44,936 nt of DNA from Chloroflexota bacterium (GTDB lineage: Bacteria; Chloroflexota; Chloroflexia; Chloroflexales; Chloroflexaceae): NCBI GenBank assembly GCA_030550625.1, contig JAUQOZ010000056.1:1-44936 (forward strand), written 5' to 3'. The position numbers and the translations under genes are program-made. Shown piece by piece: positions 32,554-42,100 of this stretch (its first letter is position 1; every line of letters starts with the position of its first letter). The notes beneath the pieces are model-generated. The model had not been told where the DNA came from, did no database searches, and saw nothing but the letters and a program-made list of their open reading frames with translations.

Positions 32554-32581
32554 ATTATACAATGCCGCTGGCAACTGTCAA
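32554..32581 (-). promoter_or_regulatory. Strong sigma70 promoter, minus strand
   Basis: TTGACA, a 16-base spacer and TATAAT: both hexamers are consensus. The nearest gene downstream is the small membrane protein, 173-185 bases away. The 380-bp gap 32382-32761 holds this promoter, the palindrome at 32456 and the hairpin at 32475, and no supportable gene. Confidence 0.75.
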
Positions 32582-32761
32582 AGAGGCAAAAATAGCGCGC
32601 TCTCTGCATAGCGTTGGCAGGAAGAAAGAGACAATGCCAAGATGCGGCTGCGCCGGTCAATATGACTCAGAGTAGGACTGATTTCTCTCTGGTGAGAACA
32701 TCGAGTTCCTATTACACTAAGCTATTGTAGACCTAGCAAAACTCAGTCGCGTGAGGATCGT

Positions 32762-33535
32762 ATGCGTGCTCGATATGCAGTTGCCCTGCTGTTCCTCCTT
32801 AGCCTGTGGTGCGCAACCATAGCGACGCCGCCGGCGCCGCTTGCAGCGCAAACCGACGTTCGCCAACAAGTGATCGAATTGACCAACCAGATCCGGATGG
32901 CCAACGGCCTGCCGCCGCTCAAGCGCAACGATAACCTGCAAGCCGCCGCCGATTGGATTACGCAAGACAATGCTAGCCATAATACGCTGTCGCACACTGA
33001 TAGCCTTGGGCGCGGTATTGACCAGCGGTTTCCTTATTTCGAGTACAACGACTATGCGCTGGCCGCCGAGAATCTAGCGGCAGGGTACACAACGCCAGAT
33101 GCGGTTATGGATGGTTGGATGAACAGCGGCGGCCATCGCGATAACATCCTGCGCGCCGGCCTCTGTGAAATCGGCGCCGGCTACACCTATCAGAGCACGA
33201 CTATCTATAAACACTATTGGTCGCAGACCTTTGGCTGTCGCTGGAATACCTACCCGGTTGTGATCAACGGTGAAGCAGCAGTGACCGGGTCGGTGCATGT
33301 CAACCTCTACATCTACGGCGCCGACTGGGCGCAACAGATGCGGCTGAGCAACGACGGCATCAACTGGACGGATTGGATGCCGTATCAATCCACCTATAAC
33401 TGGACGCTGCTCGATGGCAGCGGCGAGCGCACGGTCTTCGTAGAGATACGCAACGGCACAACCGTCTATCTCAATAGTGACACGATTATCTTGATTGGCC
33501 CGCACCGGTTGTTTGTGCCGTTGGTGGTGCGGTAG
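32762..33535 (+). CDS. Secreted CAP (SCP/PR1-like) domain protein
   Basis: 257 residues. A signal peptide covers about 1-30 (cleavage near PLAAQ/T). The CAP domain spans about 35-160: LTNQIRMANGLPPLKRN, LQAAADWITQDNASHNTLSHTDSLGRG, AAENLAAGYTTPDAVMDGWMNSGGHRDNIL and EIGAGYTY. The histidine and glutamate cavity residues of the family are visible (LSHTD, AENL and GHRDNIL). A C-terminal beta-rich segment of about 85 residues (NLYIYGADWAQQMRLSNDGINWTDW) is extra and may bind to the surface. Bacterial CAP proteins are extracellular and their activity is mostly unknown. GAGGAT precedes the ATG. Confidence 0.9.
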   Translation: MRARYAVALLFLLSLWCATIATPPAPLAAQTDVRQQVIELTNQIRMANGLPPLKRNDNLQAAADWITQDNASHNTLSHTDSLGRGIDQRFPYFEYNDYALAAENLAAGYTTPDAVMDGWMNSGGHRDNILRAGLCEIGAGYTYQSTTIYKHYWSQTFGCRWNTYPVVINGEAAVTGSVHVNLYIYGADWAQQMRLSNDGINWTDWMPYQSTYNWTLLDGSGERTVFVEIRNGTTVYLNSDTIILIGPHRLFVPLVVR

Positions 33536-33555
33536 CGAGTGATCATCTGTCGTTT

Positions 33556-33736
33556 GTCATTGCGAAGGAGGAGCGGCCCGCGCCGAGCGGGGGCCGCCCG
33601 ACCGCAGCAATCTCCTGCCTAGGCGGAAGGAATGCCTGAGTGGGATGGTATCGCTGCTGGGGGAAATTGCTTCGCCGCAGGGGGCATAGCAGCGCTTTGC
33701 CCCTACGTGTTGCCCCTCCGCGCGGATCGCAATGAC
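33556..33736. repeat. Dispersed non-coding element, copy A
   Basis: About 180 bp bounded by GTCATTGCG and CGCAATGAC (9-bp terminal inverted repeats). It contains GGCCCGCGCCGAGC and AATTGCTTCGCCGCAGGGGGC blocks, also seen in copy C. It has no coding potential that I can support. The interval 33536-34320 consists almost entirely of such repeats and contains no gene. Confidence 0.7.
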
Positions 33737-33845
33737 CAACGGTGAGCGGGGTGGCATCACCCCTCCCCAGCCATCCTGCGCTGGGTTCAAGGGCGGCCCT
33801 GAAGAGCTGGGCTAGGGTTACGAATCCCACTGTGTGGACTGTAAG

Positions 33846-33978
33846 CCCTCACCCCCAGCCCCTCTCCCACCGCACGGCGGGAGAGGGGGATCTGCTGAGT
33901 GGGTGGAACAGGCACTGCTCGCACTGAAAGCAGCAGCACCCCTCTCCCGCAACGCGGGAGAGGGGACGGGGGTGAGGG
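33846..33978. repeat. Non-coding element with CCCTCACCCCC terminal inverted repeats
   Basis: About 133 bp flanked by CCCTCACCCCC and GGGGGTGAGGG. Each end contains an inner hairpin (CCTCTCCC / GGGAGAGG and CCCCTCTCCCGC / GCGGGAGAGGGG). It lies between copies A and B of the GTCATTGC element. Solo hairpins of this family occur at both ends of the window. Confidence 0.7.
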
Positions 33979-34008
33979 TAAACCGGCCTCGTAAAGTCGT
34001 CAACCGCT

Positions 34009-34130
34009 GTCATTGCGAAGTGGTGCAGTCCCCGCCGTAATCTCCCGCTGAGGCGCGAATGAACACTGTGCGGGTGCGTTCCGTGCTCGGAGGAGATTGC
34101 TTCGCCGCGCTCCGCGCGGCTTGCAATGAC
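34009..34130. repeat. Dispersed non-coding element, copy B
   Basis: About 120 bp bounded by GTCATTGC and GCAATGAC, with the internal GGAGATTGCTTCGCCGCGCTCC block shared in part with copies A and C. Confidence 0.65.
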
Positions 34131-34150
34131 AAACGGTGAGCGGTCTATCT

Positions 34151-34318
34151 GTCATTGCGCGGGAGTGGCGGCCCGCGCCGAGCCGGGGCCGCCCGACCGG
34201 CGCAGTCTCCCGCTTGGGCGGGAGGAAAAACTGAGAGGGATGATACCGCTGATGCAGGAGATTGCTTCGCCGCAGGGGGCAGAGCAGTGCTCTGCCCCTG
34301 CTGCCGGTCTGCGATCAC
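34151..34318. repeat. Dispersed non-coding element, copy C
   Basis: It starts with GTCATTGCGC and shares GGCCCGCGCCGAGC and GGAGATTGCTTCGCCGCAGGGGGC with copy A. Its right end is degenerate (GCGATCAC) and lies only a few bases before the mgtE promoter. Confidence 0.65.
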
Positions 34319-34320
34319 AA

Positions 34321-34349
34321 TTGACAAATCCCCGCTTCAGGCGTATAGT
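34321..34349 (+). promoter_or_regulatory. Strong sigma70 promoter of mgtE
   Basis: TTGACA, a 17-base spacer and TATAGT. Transcription would start near 34356, producing a 250-nt untranslated leader. The -35 begins directly at the edge of repeat copy C. Confidence 0.8.
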
Positions 34350-34355
34350 AATGGA

Positions 34356-34549
34356 GCCTATCAGGCACCGGTAAGACACGATGAGGAACGGAACCGCTAT
34401 GGATAGTAGTCATTCTCGTCAGCGGCAGAGTGTGGTGATAACAATCAACGCATCCACCGGCCTCATCGGTATGTTGCGCCGGCATGAATAGGCTTGCGGC
34501 CTAATCATTGCAACGCACCCCGGTGAGGTTTTCCCCGCCGGGTTTTTCT
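34356..34549 (+). promoter_or_regulatory. Structured mgtE leader with intrinsic terminator, candidate attenuator or riboswitch
   Basis: The leader ends in an intrinsic terminator: CCCGGTG (34519-34525) pairs with CGCCGGG (34536-34542), followed by TTTTTCT, 58 bases before mgtE. Just before it is a long hairpin: GTTGC (34473-34477) with GCAAC (34510-34514), ATGA with TCAT, and TAGGC with GCCTA. CACCGG at 34455-34460 can pair with CCGGTG at 34520-34525 and so could act as an antiterminator. I do not see the conserved core of the Mg2+ M-box or another class that I know. The interpretation as a regulated leader is inference from promoter, terminator and alternative pairing. Confidence 0.55.
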
Positions 34550-34606
34550 GTGTTTGCGTTGCGGTTGTCGCCCCTATGCCGCTGTCAAGATGCGCAGGGG
34601 GTGACA

Positions 34607-35959
34607 ATGACCACGTTTCCAACTCCCCGCCTCGATGAGGTACAGGCGCTTATCGCCGAACAGCGCTGGCTCGATCTGCGAGAGCAACTGTCGCGCTGGC
34701 CCGCCGCAGAAATCGCCGATCTGTTACGCGAGCTTTCCGCTGCCGAGCGGATGCTCGTTTTTCGCGTCTTGCCGCGCGCATTGGCGGGCGAGGTGTTCTC
34801 TTATCTCGAACACGACGATCAATACGAACTGCTCACCAGTCTGAGCTTGGATGAGACGCGCTTGCTGCTCGCCAACCTTAGCCCTGATGACCGCACCCAG
34901 CTATTTGAAGAGCTGCCCGGTCAGGTGACGCAGAAGCTGCTTAATCTGCTCAGTCCCAAGGATTTGCGCGAAGCGCGCCAGTTGCTCGGCTATCCCGAAG
35001 AGAGCGTCGGGCGGTTGATGACGCCTGATTATGTGGCGGTGCGGCCCAATTGGACGATTGCGCGCGCGCTGGAGCATATCCGGCTGCGCGGACGTGATAG
35101 CGAAACGATTGATATCATCTACGTCACCGATGAACAGTGGCGATTGCTTGACGCAATCGAACTGCGCCGCTTTATTTTGGCCGAGCCAACCCAGACTGTG
35201 CGCAGCTTGATGGATGAGAGCTATGTGGTGTTATCGGCCTTCGATGATCGTGAGCGGGCGGTTGAGGCGTTGCGCCGGTACAGTTTGCCGGCGTTGCCAG
35301 TAGTTGACTCGGATGGAGTGTTGGTTGGGATTGTCACCTTCGACGACTTGATCGATGTAGCAGAAGAGGAAGTGACCGAAGACTTCCACCGCAGCGCGGC
35401 GGTTGAGCCATTGCGCGGCAGCTATCTCGAAACGCCGGTGATTGAGTTGGTGCAGAAGCGGGTGCCTTGGCTGGTGGCGCTGGTCTTTGTCAATGTTTTT
35501 TCAGGAGCGGCCATCGCGGCTTTTGAAGAGACGATTGCCGCAGTGGTAGCACTTGTTTTCTTTTTGCCATTGCTGATCGGCAGCGCTGGAAATGCTGGAT
35601 CGCAGTCGGCGACGCTGACGGTGCGCGCCTTGGCGACCGGCGATATTGAGTCGAGTGACTGGTGGCGTTTGCTACTCAAGGAACTCTTGGTTGCAGCCTT
35701 GCTGGGTAGCGCAATGGCCATTGCGGTTGGCTTCCTCGGCGTCATTCGCGTAGGCTGGGAAGTGGCCTTGGTCGTATCGCTGACGATGATTGTACTCGTG
35801 CTGATGGGAAGTTTAATCGGGATGTCTTTGCCCTTTCTGTTACGCAAATTTGGTCTCGATCCAGCAACGGCCAGCGGCCCGCTGGTCACGTCATTGTCGG
35901 ATATTGGCGGGGTGCTGATCTATTTCTCAATTGCAACATGGTTGTTGGGGTTGGGATAA
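34607..35959 (+). CDS. mgtE: Magnesium channel/transporter MgtE
   Basis: 450 residues from the ATG at 34607, with AGGGGG about seven bases upstream. The N-terminal helical domain (about 5-125: LFEELPGQVTQKLLNLLSPKDLREARQLLGYPEESVGRLMT) is followed by two CBS domains (about 130-255; PALPVVDSDGVLVGIVTFDDLIDV), which sense cytosolic Mg2+. About five membrane helices follow, with the pore signature GSAGNAGSQSATLTVRALATGD and the conserved aspartate in TSLSDIGGVLIYF. It imports Mg2+ down its gradient. It sits behind a long leader with a terminator, so expression is probably attenuated. The ABC permease gene starts 111 bases later. Confidence 0.95.
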   Translation: MTTFPTPRLDEVQALIAEQRWLDLREQLSRWPAAEIADLLRELSAAERMLVFRVLPRALAGEVFSYLEHDDQYELLTSLSLDETRLLLANLSPDDRTQLFEELPGQVTQKLLNLLSPKDLREARQLLGYPEESVGRLMTPDYVAVRPNWTIARALEHIRLRGRDSETIDIIYVTDEQWRLLDAIELRRFILAEPTQTVRSLMDESYVVLSAFDDRERAVEALRRYSLPALPVVDSDGVLVGIVTFDDLIDVAEEEVTEDFHRSAAVEPLRGSYLETPVIELVQKRVPWLVALVFVNVFSGAAIAAFEETIAAVVALVFFLPLLIGSAGNAGSQSATLTVRALATGDIESSDWWRLLLKELLVAALLGSAMAIAVGFLGVIRVGWEVALVVSLTMIVLVLMGSLIGMSLPFLLRKFGLDPATASGPLVTSLSDIGGVLIYFSIATWLLGLG

Positions 35960-36070
35960 GCGGCAAAGATGCCAAGACGCAACGGCTCAGCGGGATAGCG
36001 GTTGCTGCGGGGCGCGTGCATCCCGCGTGTCAGGCAGGTTTTCTTGATCTGAAGCAAGTGGAATCTGACC

Positions 36071-37789
36071 ATGTTCAAACCGCGTACCTTTACTCCTGCG
36101 CCGCCAGCGCAATCGATTTTGACGCGGGCCGATGTTTGGTTGTTGCTCGTACTGATCGGGTTGCTGGCGTTGGTGATCGGCGCTGCCGAAAGCGCGCCGG
36201 CGACGGTGCAGGGGCCAGAGATTGACCTCTCGCTGAGCGCATTGCCGTTTTACGCTTTGCGTTCGGTGGGACGGATGGCGTTAGCCTATGCGCTGTCGTT
36301 TTTGTTCACGATGATCTACGGCTACATCGCGGCTTACAATGCGCGCGCCGAGCGCGTGCTCATTCCGCTGCTCGATGTGTTGCAGAGCGTGCCGATCTTG
36401 TCGTTTCTACCGGTGGTCTTGCTCAGCCTGAGCACAGTGCTGCCGGAGGCGCTGGCAGTGGAGTTGACCGCGGTCGTGCTCATCTTCACCAGCCAAGTCT
36501 GGAATATGACCTTTGCGTGGTACCAGTCGCTAACCACCATCCCGCGCGAGCTGCGCGAAGCGAGCAGCATCTTTCGCTTCTCGCGCTGGCAACGCTTTAC
36601 CACGCTCGAATTTCCGTTTGGCGCGCTGGCGTTGGTCTGGAACAGCATGATGAGCTGGGCCGGCGGCTGGTTTTTCCTTATGGCCGCCGAAATCTTTACG
36701 TTGGGTGATCGCGATTTTCGCCTGCCGGGGTTGGGAGCGTTCTTGCAAACCGCTGCAAACGCCGGTGATTTGGCTGCGATTGGGTGGGGCATTCTCACGC
36801 TGGTAGCGGTGATTGTCATCCTTGACCAGTTTGTCTGGCGACCGCTGCTGGCGTGGGCCAGCCAGTTCCGGCTGGAGATGATTGAACGCGATGATGAAGA
36901 GTCACAGTCGTGGTTCTACGATTTGATCCGGCAGTCGGTAGTGGCCGGCTGGGCGGGAGGCTTGGCAGGAACGATCGATCGCTTCATTTCGCGCCGGCTG
37001 AGCCGGCGTCCAGCGCCCGATCCCTATCTCAGCGCCTCAACCCGGCGTTCGTGGTGGGGATGGGGGCTGGTTGCAGTGAGTGTGGTCTTGGTTGGCTGGG
37101 GTGGCTGGGTTGGGAGCAACTTGCTGCTGAGCGTGCCGCTAGCGCAATGGGGCGAAATAGTGCTGAGCGTGGGTGCAACGATGGTGCGCGTGGCGACGGC
37201 GATGGCCATTGCCCTGCTCTGGACGGTGCCGGTCGGGGTGTTTATCGGCACCCGCCCGCGGGCAGCGGCCATCTTGCAGCCAATCGTACAGATCGCGGCG
37301 TCGGTGCCGGCAACGGCTCTCTTCCCAGTGTTGGTGTTAGTCTTTCTGGCCCTGCCCGGCGGGCTCAACTTGGCTGCCGTCGTCTTGATGATGCTCGGCA
37401 CCCAATGGTACATCCTGTTTAACGTGATTGCCGGCGCGGCAGCCATTCCGCAAGACTTGCGATACACCAGCGAACTGCTGCAACTGCACGGCTGGGAACG
37501 CTGGCGCACGCTGATTTTGCCCGGTCTGTTTCCCTATCTGATCACCGGTCTGATCACGGCCAGCGGCGGGGCGTGGAATGCCAGCATTGTCGCTGAGTAC
37601 GTAGTCTTTAACCAGCAAACCTACCAGACGATCGGGATTGGGGCGCAGATTGCGGCGGCGACGGCTGATGGCGATTTTGCTGGCCTGTTTGCCGCCACGT
37701 TGGCCATGATTATCGCCGTGGTCGCGATCAACCGGCTGGTCTGGCGGCGCTTATACCGGCTGGCCGAAACCAAGTATCGCATGGAATAG
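36071..37789 (+). CDS. ABC importer permease with two fused transmembrane domains
   Basis: 572 residues. Two binding-protein-dependent permease domains lie in tandem (about 60-260 and 355-565). Each has the EAA-loop that docks the ATPase: REASSIFRFSRWQRFTTLEFPF and the later SELLQLHGWERWRTLILPGLFPYLITGL. A hydrophilic linker (about 268-325) joins them. The halves resemble the nitrate/sulfonate/bicarbonate (NrtB/SsuC/TauC) group, which usually forms dimers of separate chains; here one chain supplies both. Together with the ATPase 22 bases downstream it forms an importer, but no substrate-binding protein is encoded nearby, so the substrate is unknown. Confidence 0.9.
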   Translation: MFKPRTFTPAPPAQSILTRADVWLLLVLIGLLALVIGAAESAPATVQGPEIDLSLSALPFYALRSVGRMALAYALSFLFTMIYGYIAAYNARAERVLIPLLDVLQSVPILSFLPVVLLSLSTVLPEALAVELTAVVLIFTSQVWNMTFAWYQSLTTIPRELREASSIFRFSRWQRFTTLEFPFGALALVWNSMMSWAGGWFFLMAAEIFTLGDRDFRLPGLGAFLQTAANAGDLAAIGWGILTLVAVIVILDQFVWRPLLAWASQFRLEMIERDDEESQSWFYDLIRQSVVAGWAGGLAGTIDRFISRRLSRRPAPDPYLSASTRRSWWGWGLVAVSVVLVGWGGWVGSNLLLSVPLAQWGEIVLSVGATMVRVATAMAIALLWTVPVGVFIGTRPRAAAILQPIVQIAASVPATALFPVLVLVFLALPGGLNLAAVVLMMLGTQWYILFNVIAGAAAIPQDLRYTSELLQLHGWERWRTLILPGLFPYLITGLITASGGAWNASIVAEYVVFNQQTYQTIGIGAQIAAATADGDFAGLFAATLAMIIAVVAINRLVWRRLYRLAETKYRME

Positions 37790-37811
37790 TTGATAGTTAG
37801 GGAGCAATCGC

Positions 37812-39125
37812 ATGCTGCAGGCACAGCCAAAACCGCTGGTGGAATTGATGGGAGTATCGCAACGCTACGGACGGGGCGAGCGCCAGTTTACCGCCATTCA
37901 CGATATTAACCTGACGATTGCCGAAGGCGAATTTGTGGCCCTGCTCGGCCCGTCGGGCTGCGGCAAGAGCACGCTCTTGCGCATCATCACCGGTCTCAAC
38001 CGGCCCAGCGAGGGCTTGGTGCGCTATCGGGGCAAGGCGCTGGAGGGGGTGAATCCGTATGCGACGATCGTCTTCCAGACCTTTGCTCTCTTCCCGTGGC
38101 TGACGGTGGAAGAGAATGTCGCGGTGGCGTTAAAAGCGCGGGGTGCATCTGACGCGGAAGCGCACCGGCGAGCGGTGGAGTTGATCGATCTGGTTGGCCT
38201 TGACGGTTTCGAGCAAGCCTATCCGCGTGAGTTGTCGGGCGGTATGCGGCAGAAGGTTGGCATTGCCCGCGCGTTGGCGGTTGATCCAGAGCTGCTCTGC
38301 CTTGATGAGCCGTTCAGTGCGCTCGATGTGCTGAGCGCCGAGACGCTGCGCGGCGAAGTGCTGGAATTGTGGACGGGCGGTAGCTTGAAGATTCGAGCGG
38401 TGTTAATGGTCAGCCACAATATCGAAGAGGCGGTCTTTATGGCTGACCGGATCGTGGTGATGGACAAAAATCCGGGCCGGATTGTGGCCGAAGTACCGGT
38501 TAACTTGCCCCATCCGCGCGATCGCAAATCCGATGCGTTTGCTGCCTTGGTGGCGCGGGTATACGCAGTGCTGGCCGGGCAGACCCAACCCGAAGCGATT
38601 GAGTACGGCACCGAGCCGGGCCAAAACGGGCAAACGCGCTTGCTGCCGGCGGCATCGGTCACGGCGCTGGCCGGTCTGCTCGAACAGGCCAACGCCACCG
38701 ATGACGAGCGCGATCCGCTGGCGAAACTGCAAGATGAACTGGGTTTAGACCTCGACCAGATGCTGCCGCTGATCGAGGCTGCTGAGCTGCTCGGGTTTGC
38801 GCGGGTTGAGAGCGGCAATCTGATCCTGACGCCGTTGGGGGAAGCGTTTGCCGAAGCCAGCATCCAAACCCGCAAAGAGATTTTTGCCTCGCGGTTGCGG
38901 CGGTTGCCCTTCTTCCGCTGGATGCTACGCATGATCGCCGCTGCTGACAACCAATCGTTGCGCTGGGAGGTCTTGCTCACCGCGCTCGAACCGGAATTTC
39001 CGTCCGAGGTAGCCGAACGGCAACTCGACATCGCGCTGGAATGGGGGCGCTACGCTGAACTGTTTGCGTATGATGACGCAGAGGGAAGATTCTTCCTTGA
39101 AACGCCGGCAGTCACAGCGAAGTAA
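37812..39125 (+). CDS. ABC importer ATPase with C-terminal AAA-associated domain
   Basis: 437 residues with GGGAG before the ATG. The ABC domain (about 8-250) has Walker [10 protein letters not shown] at 46-54, Q-loop [10 protein letters not shown], signature [15 protein letters not shown] and Walker [13 protein letters not shown], then the H-loop MVSHNIEEA. It is of the NrtD/SsuB/TauB kind. After a linker, about 300-430 form the AAA-associated C-terminal domain ([40 protein letters not shown] and [18 protein letters not shown]) often found on nitrate/sulfonate-type ATPases; it may regulate transport. Its stop is only two bases from that of the convergent membrane protein gene. Confidence 0.92.
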   Translation: MLQAQPKPLVELMGVSQRYGRGERQFTAIHDINLTIAEGEFVALLGPSGCGKSTLLRIITGLNRPSEGLVRYRGKALEGVNPYATIVFQTFALFPWLTVEENVAVALKARGASDAEAHRRAVELIDLVGLDGFEQAYPRELSGGMRQKVGIARALAVDPELLCLDEPFSALDVLSAETLRGEVLELWTGGSLKIRAVLMVSHNIEEAVFMADRIVVMDKNPGRIVAEVPVNLPHPRDRKSDAFAALVARVYAVLAGQTQPEAIEYGTEPGQNGQTRLLPAASVTALAGLLEQANATDDERDPLAKLQDELGLDLDQMLPLIEAAELLGFARVESGNLILTPLGEAFAEASIQTRKEIFASRLRRLPFFRWMLRMIAAADNQSLRWEVLLTALEPEFPSEVAERQLDIALEWGRYAELFAYDDAEGRFFLETPAVTAK

Positions 39126-39127
39126 GC

Positions 39128-42100
39128 TTATTCCACCCACAGCCGCCCAATCTGCACGTGCAACACCCGCCGGTCGGTCAGGCGGGGGTCTTCGTTGGCT
39201 GGGATCCACGCCGGGCCGGTGAGCCTGAGCAGCAACGCACCACTGGCGACAGGCGGCACTTGGGTTGGATCGAGGGTGACGCGGATGAGAGAAGGGTCTT
39301 GACCAACCTGATGGCAGCCTAGCTCGACGATAGGCGCGCTGGTGGTTGGCCACAACGTGTCTTCGGCCTGCGCGCTAACGCAGAGGGTGGCCACGCCGAG
39401 TTGGGCCGGACGCAGACCGCCGGCTACTTCGATTGCCACCGTCTGTTGCACTGCGCCTGCCGGCCACGGCAACCGGATGACCGCTTCGCCGTTGCTCCAA
39501 CTGTACTGCCAGCCGTCCTTGCGCTGTTCGGGCCGGTAGAAACCGCTGACCTGTACGGCAAATGTAGTTGGCGTGAACGGTGGCGGTGCGGTATCGACCA
39601 CCGGCGACTCGACCGGATCGAGCCGGTAGATGGCGAACGGCAGGGTCAGGCGGGAAACATTCTGCGGCTTCTGGTCGGTCAGTTGCTCGAACTCGGCCAG
39701 ATCAAGCTCCACCTCATCAATGAAGGTCAGCCGGAAGCCGGGCAGAGCGAGATTGGCGCCGCTCGCGCTGAGCATCAGATAAACGGTGCGACCGGCGGCT
39801 TGCCAGCGCTTGACCTGTTCGGCAAGTAGCGCAGCATAAGGCGCCGTAGACACACTCTTGACTGTAAAGGCATCGATGTGGTGAGCAAAGCGCAACGGCG
39901 TCGCCAGCAAGTCAGGAATATCACGAGCGTCGCTATAGATCGGCGCGCCGCCGCGCAGCAGCACAATATCGCGTTCAGGGGTGAAGTGTTGGGCAATTGT
40001 CTCAACTTGAGCCAAGGCGCCGGCGTATTCAGTGTGAACAAAATAGTAGCGTCCCGTCCAGCCAAGGAAGAGCAGCAACAGACCAGCGAGGCCAGCCGCC
40101 AACCCTTGCCGCCAGCGCGCGGCCAGCGGACGGGATTGCCATGCGCCGGCTACGGCAGCTAGCGCATACGCCGCGCTAAGCGCAAAGATCGGGTAAGCGA
40201 TCGGCACAAACCGGCGCAAAATATAGATGTAGGTTTGTTCGGAGGTGCCGTAGGTCTGGCGGAGATAAAAGAAACTGCCGAGAAAGCCAACCGTGAGCAT
40301 CAACCAACTGGCCGCAGTGAGGCCGCGCCGCCACCAGAGCGCGAACCCAATCACCGCCAACACCACGCCGAGCGGCGACAGATACCATCCCACCCGCACC
40401 AATCCGGCCAGCGGAATCAGCTCTTTTGGTTGGACGGGGGCCGGCTCGCTGGTGAAGGTGCTGGGATCGGCCAGCATGCGCTGCCACCAGCTCATACCGC
40501 GGTATTCTTGATAATAGAGCACAAGCGGTAAGCGGATCGGCGCGCCGACATACCCTTGAATGCGCAGCCAGTTGAGGGTCTGGTTCGAGAACGGCCCCTG
40601 CCACGGGCCGCGCGTGGCGGCCAGCTCGGCGCGCAAGGCGGCGGTCGCGGCGAGATCAGGCTCAGCTTCCCATGGCTTCCCCTGCAACACCACCCCCGCC
40701 TGCAAGCGCGCCTCGGTGGGAGACATCACGCCACTGCGCACATCGCCGGCCACCAGCGCCGGATCACGGGTGAGGGGGTCATTCCAGCCGCCGCGCGTAT
40801 TAAAGAGCAGATCGGCATCAATAATCTGCGGGCGCACGAAATAGGCCCAACCGGCCAAGAGCAACAAACCGAGCGCGATCGCGTTCTGCCAGCGTTGCCG
40901 GCGCGCAACCAGCCGCTGTTCGAGCCGCCCAATCCAGCCGCTGCGGCGGAGTAGAATCAAGCCGGTGATCGCAATCGCCACCAGCGCCAGCTCGATCCAG
41001 ATCCGCCACGGATCAGCCAGCGAGCTAAACCGCGAGGTAAAGTACGACTCGCGCACAGCAGGGGTGAGAAAGGGCAGCGCGATCAATGAGGTGAGGGCGA
41101 AATCTTGAAAGCGGGCAAAGCCGGTATCGAAGAAATAGGCGCGGGCGATGAAGATAATGTGCAACGCGGCATGGATCAGCATCGCCAGCATACCCAAGGC
41201 CAAGGCGGTTTGCGTTCGCTGCCAACGGCGGCTCAGCCAGCAATAGCCAAGGTAGAGCATTGCCGGTGCAAGCAAGAAGAAATCGATCCGGGCCAGCGCC
41301 ACCTGCCCAAAGGCAATCCCAGCCAGCGCCGCGTATGTGATGCGGGCGCGCGCCGGCAAGCTGTGGTCATTGAACTTGGCAAACAGATACAAACCGCCCC
41401 ACGTCAAAAACTGGGCCGTGGTTTCGGCGGTCGAATAGCGAGAAAACCAGACCTGCACCGCATTCAGGCCGAGCAGCACCATCCCTAGCCACCCTACCCA
41501 TGGCCCGGCGAGGCGGCGTCCGATCATGCCCACACTCCACACACCGAGCAAACCGAGCAAACCGGTGGCAAACAGACCGAAGAGCGGGCCGCCGGCAGCA
41601 GTCAGCAAGCCGATCCACACCGGAAAGAGATGGAAACCTTGCGGCACAATCCGGCCTTGGGGCAGTTCGCCTTCGTTAATCAAAAAACCGGCGGCGCGCA
41701 GGCGAGTGGCGATATAGCGATCACGGGCTTGCACGCCGATAAAATTGCTCAGCGCTTGTTCCGCCGGCCCGCGGATGGCCGGATCGCTGCTCTGCGCAGC
41801 TTGGCCCAGCTCAGCAACGACGGCATCGTGTTGAACGATGCTACCGGTGCGGGCGATGGCAAAGCCAGTGACCGCGTAGACGCCGGCGTCGCGCACCCCC
41901 AGAATAACCTCGAAGGGCCGGGCAACCAGCAGCGCCAGCACCAACAGCGTGGCGAACCATACCGCTGCCTCGCTCACGTTTATGCCGCGCATCGTTCCAT
42001 TCGTTGATGAACGCCGTTGCCCCAACCAGATCAAACCGGCGCTCAACGCCAGCGTGATACCGAGGTGCAGCCAGATTGAAAAGATGCCGAAACTGGCCAA

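Noticed and set aside
34356-34549. Naming the mgtE leader an M-box riboswitch
   Set aside because: A few words (GATGAGGAACGGAACC) faintly recall the M-box, but the conserved core could not be traced, so no class was assigned.
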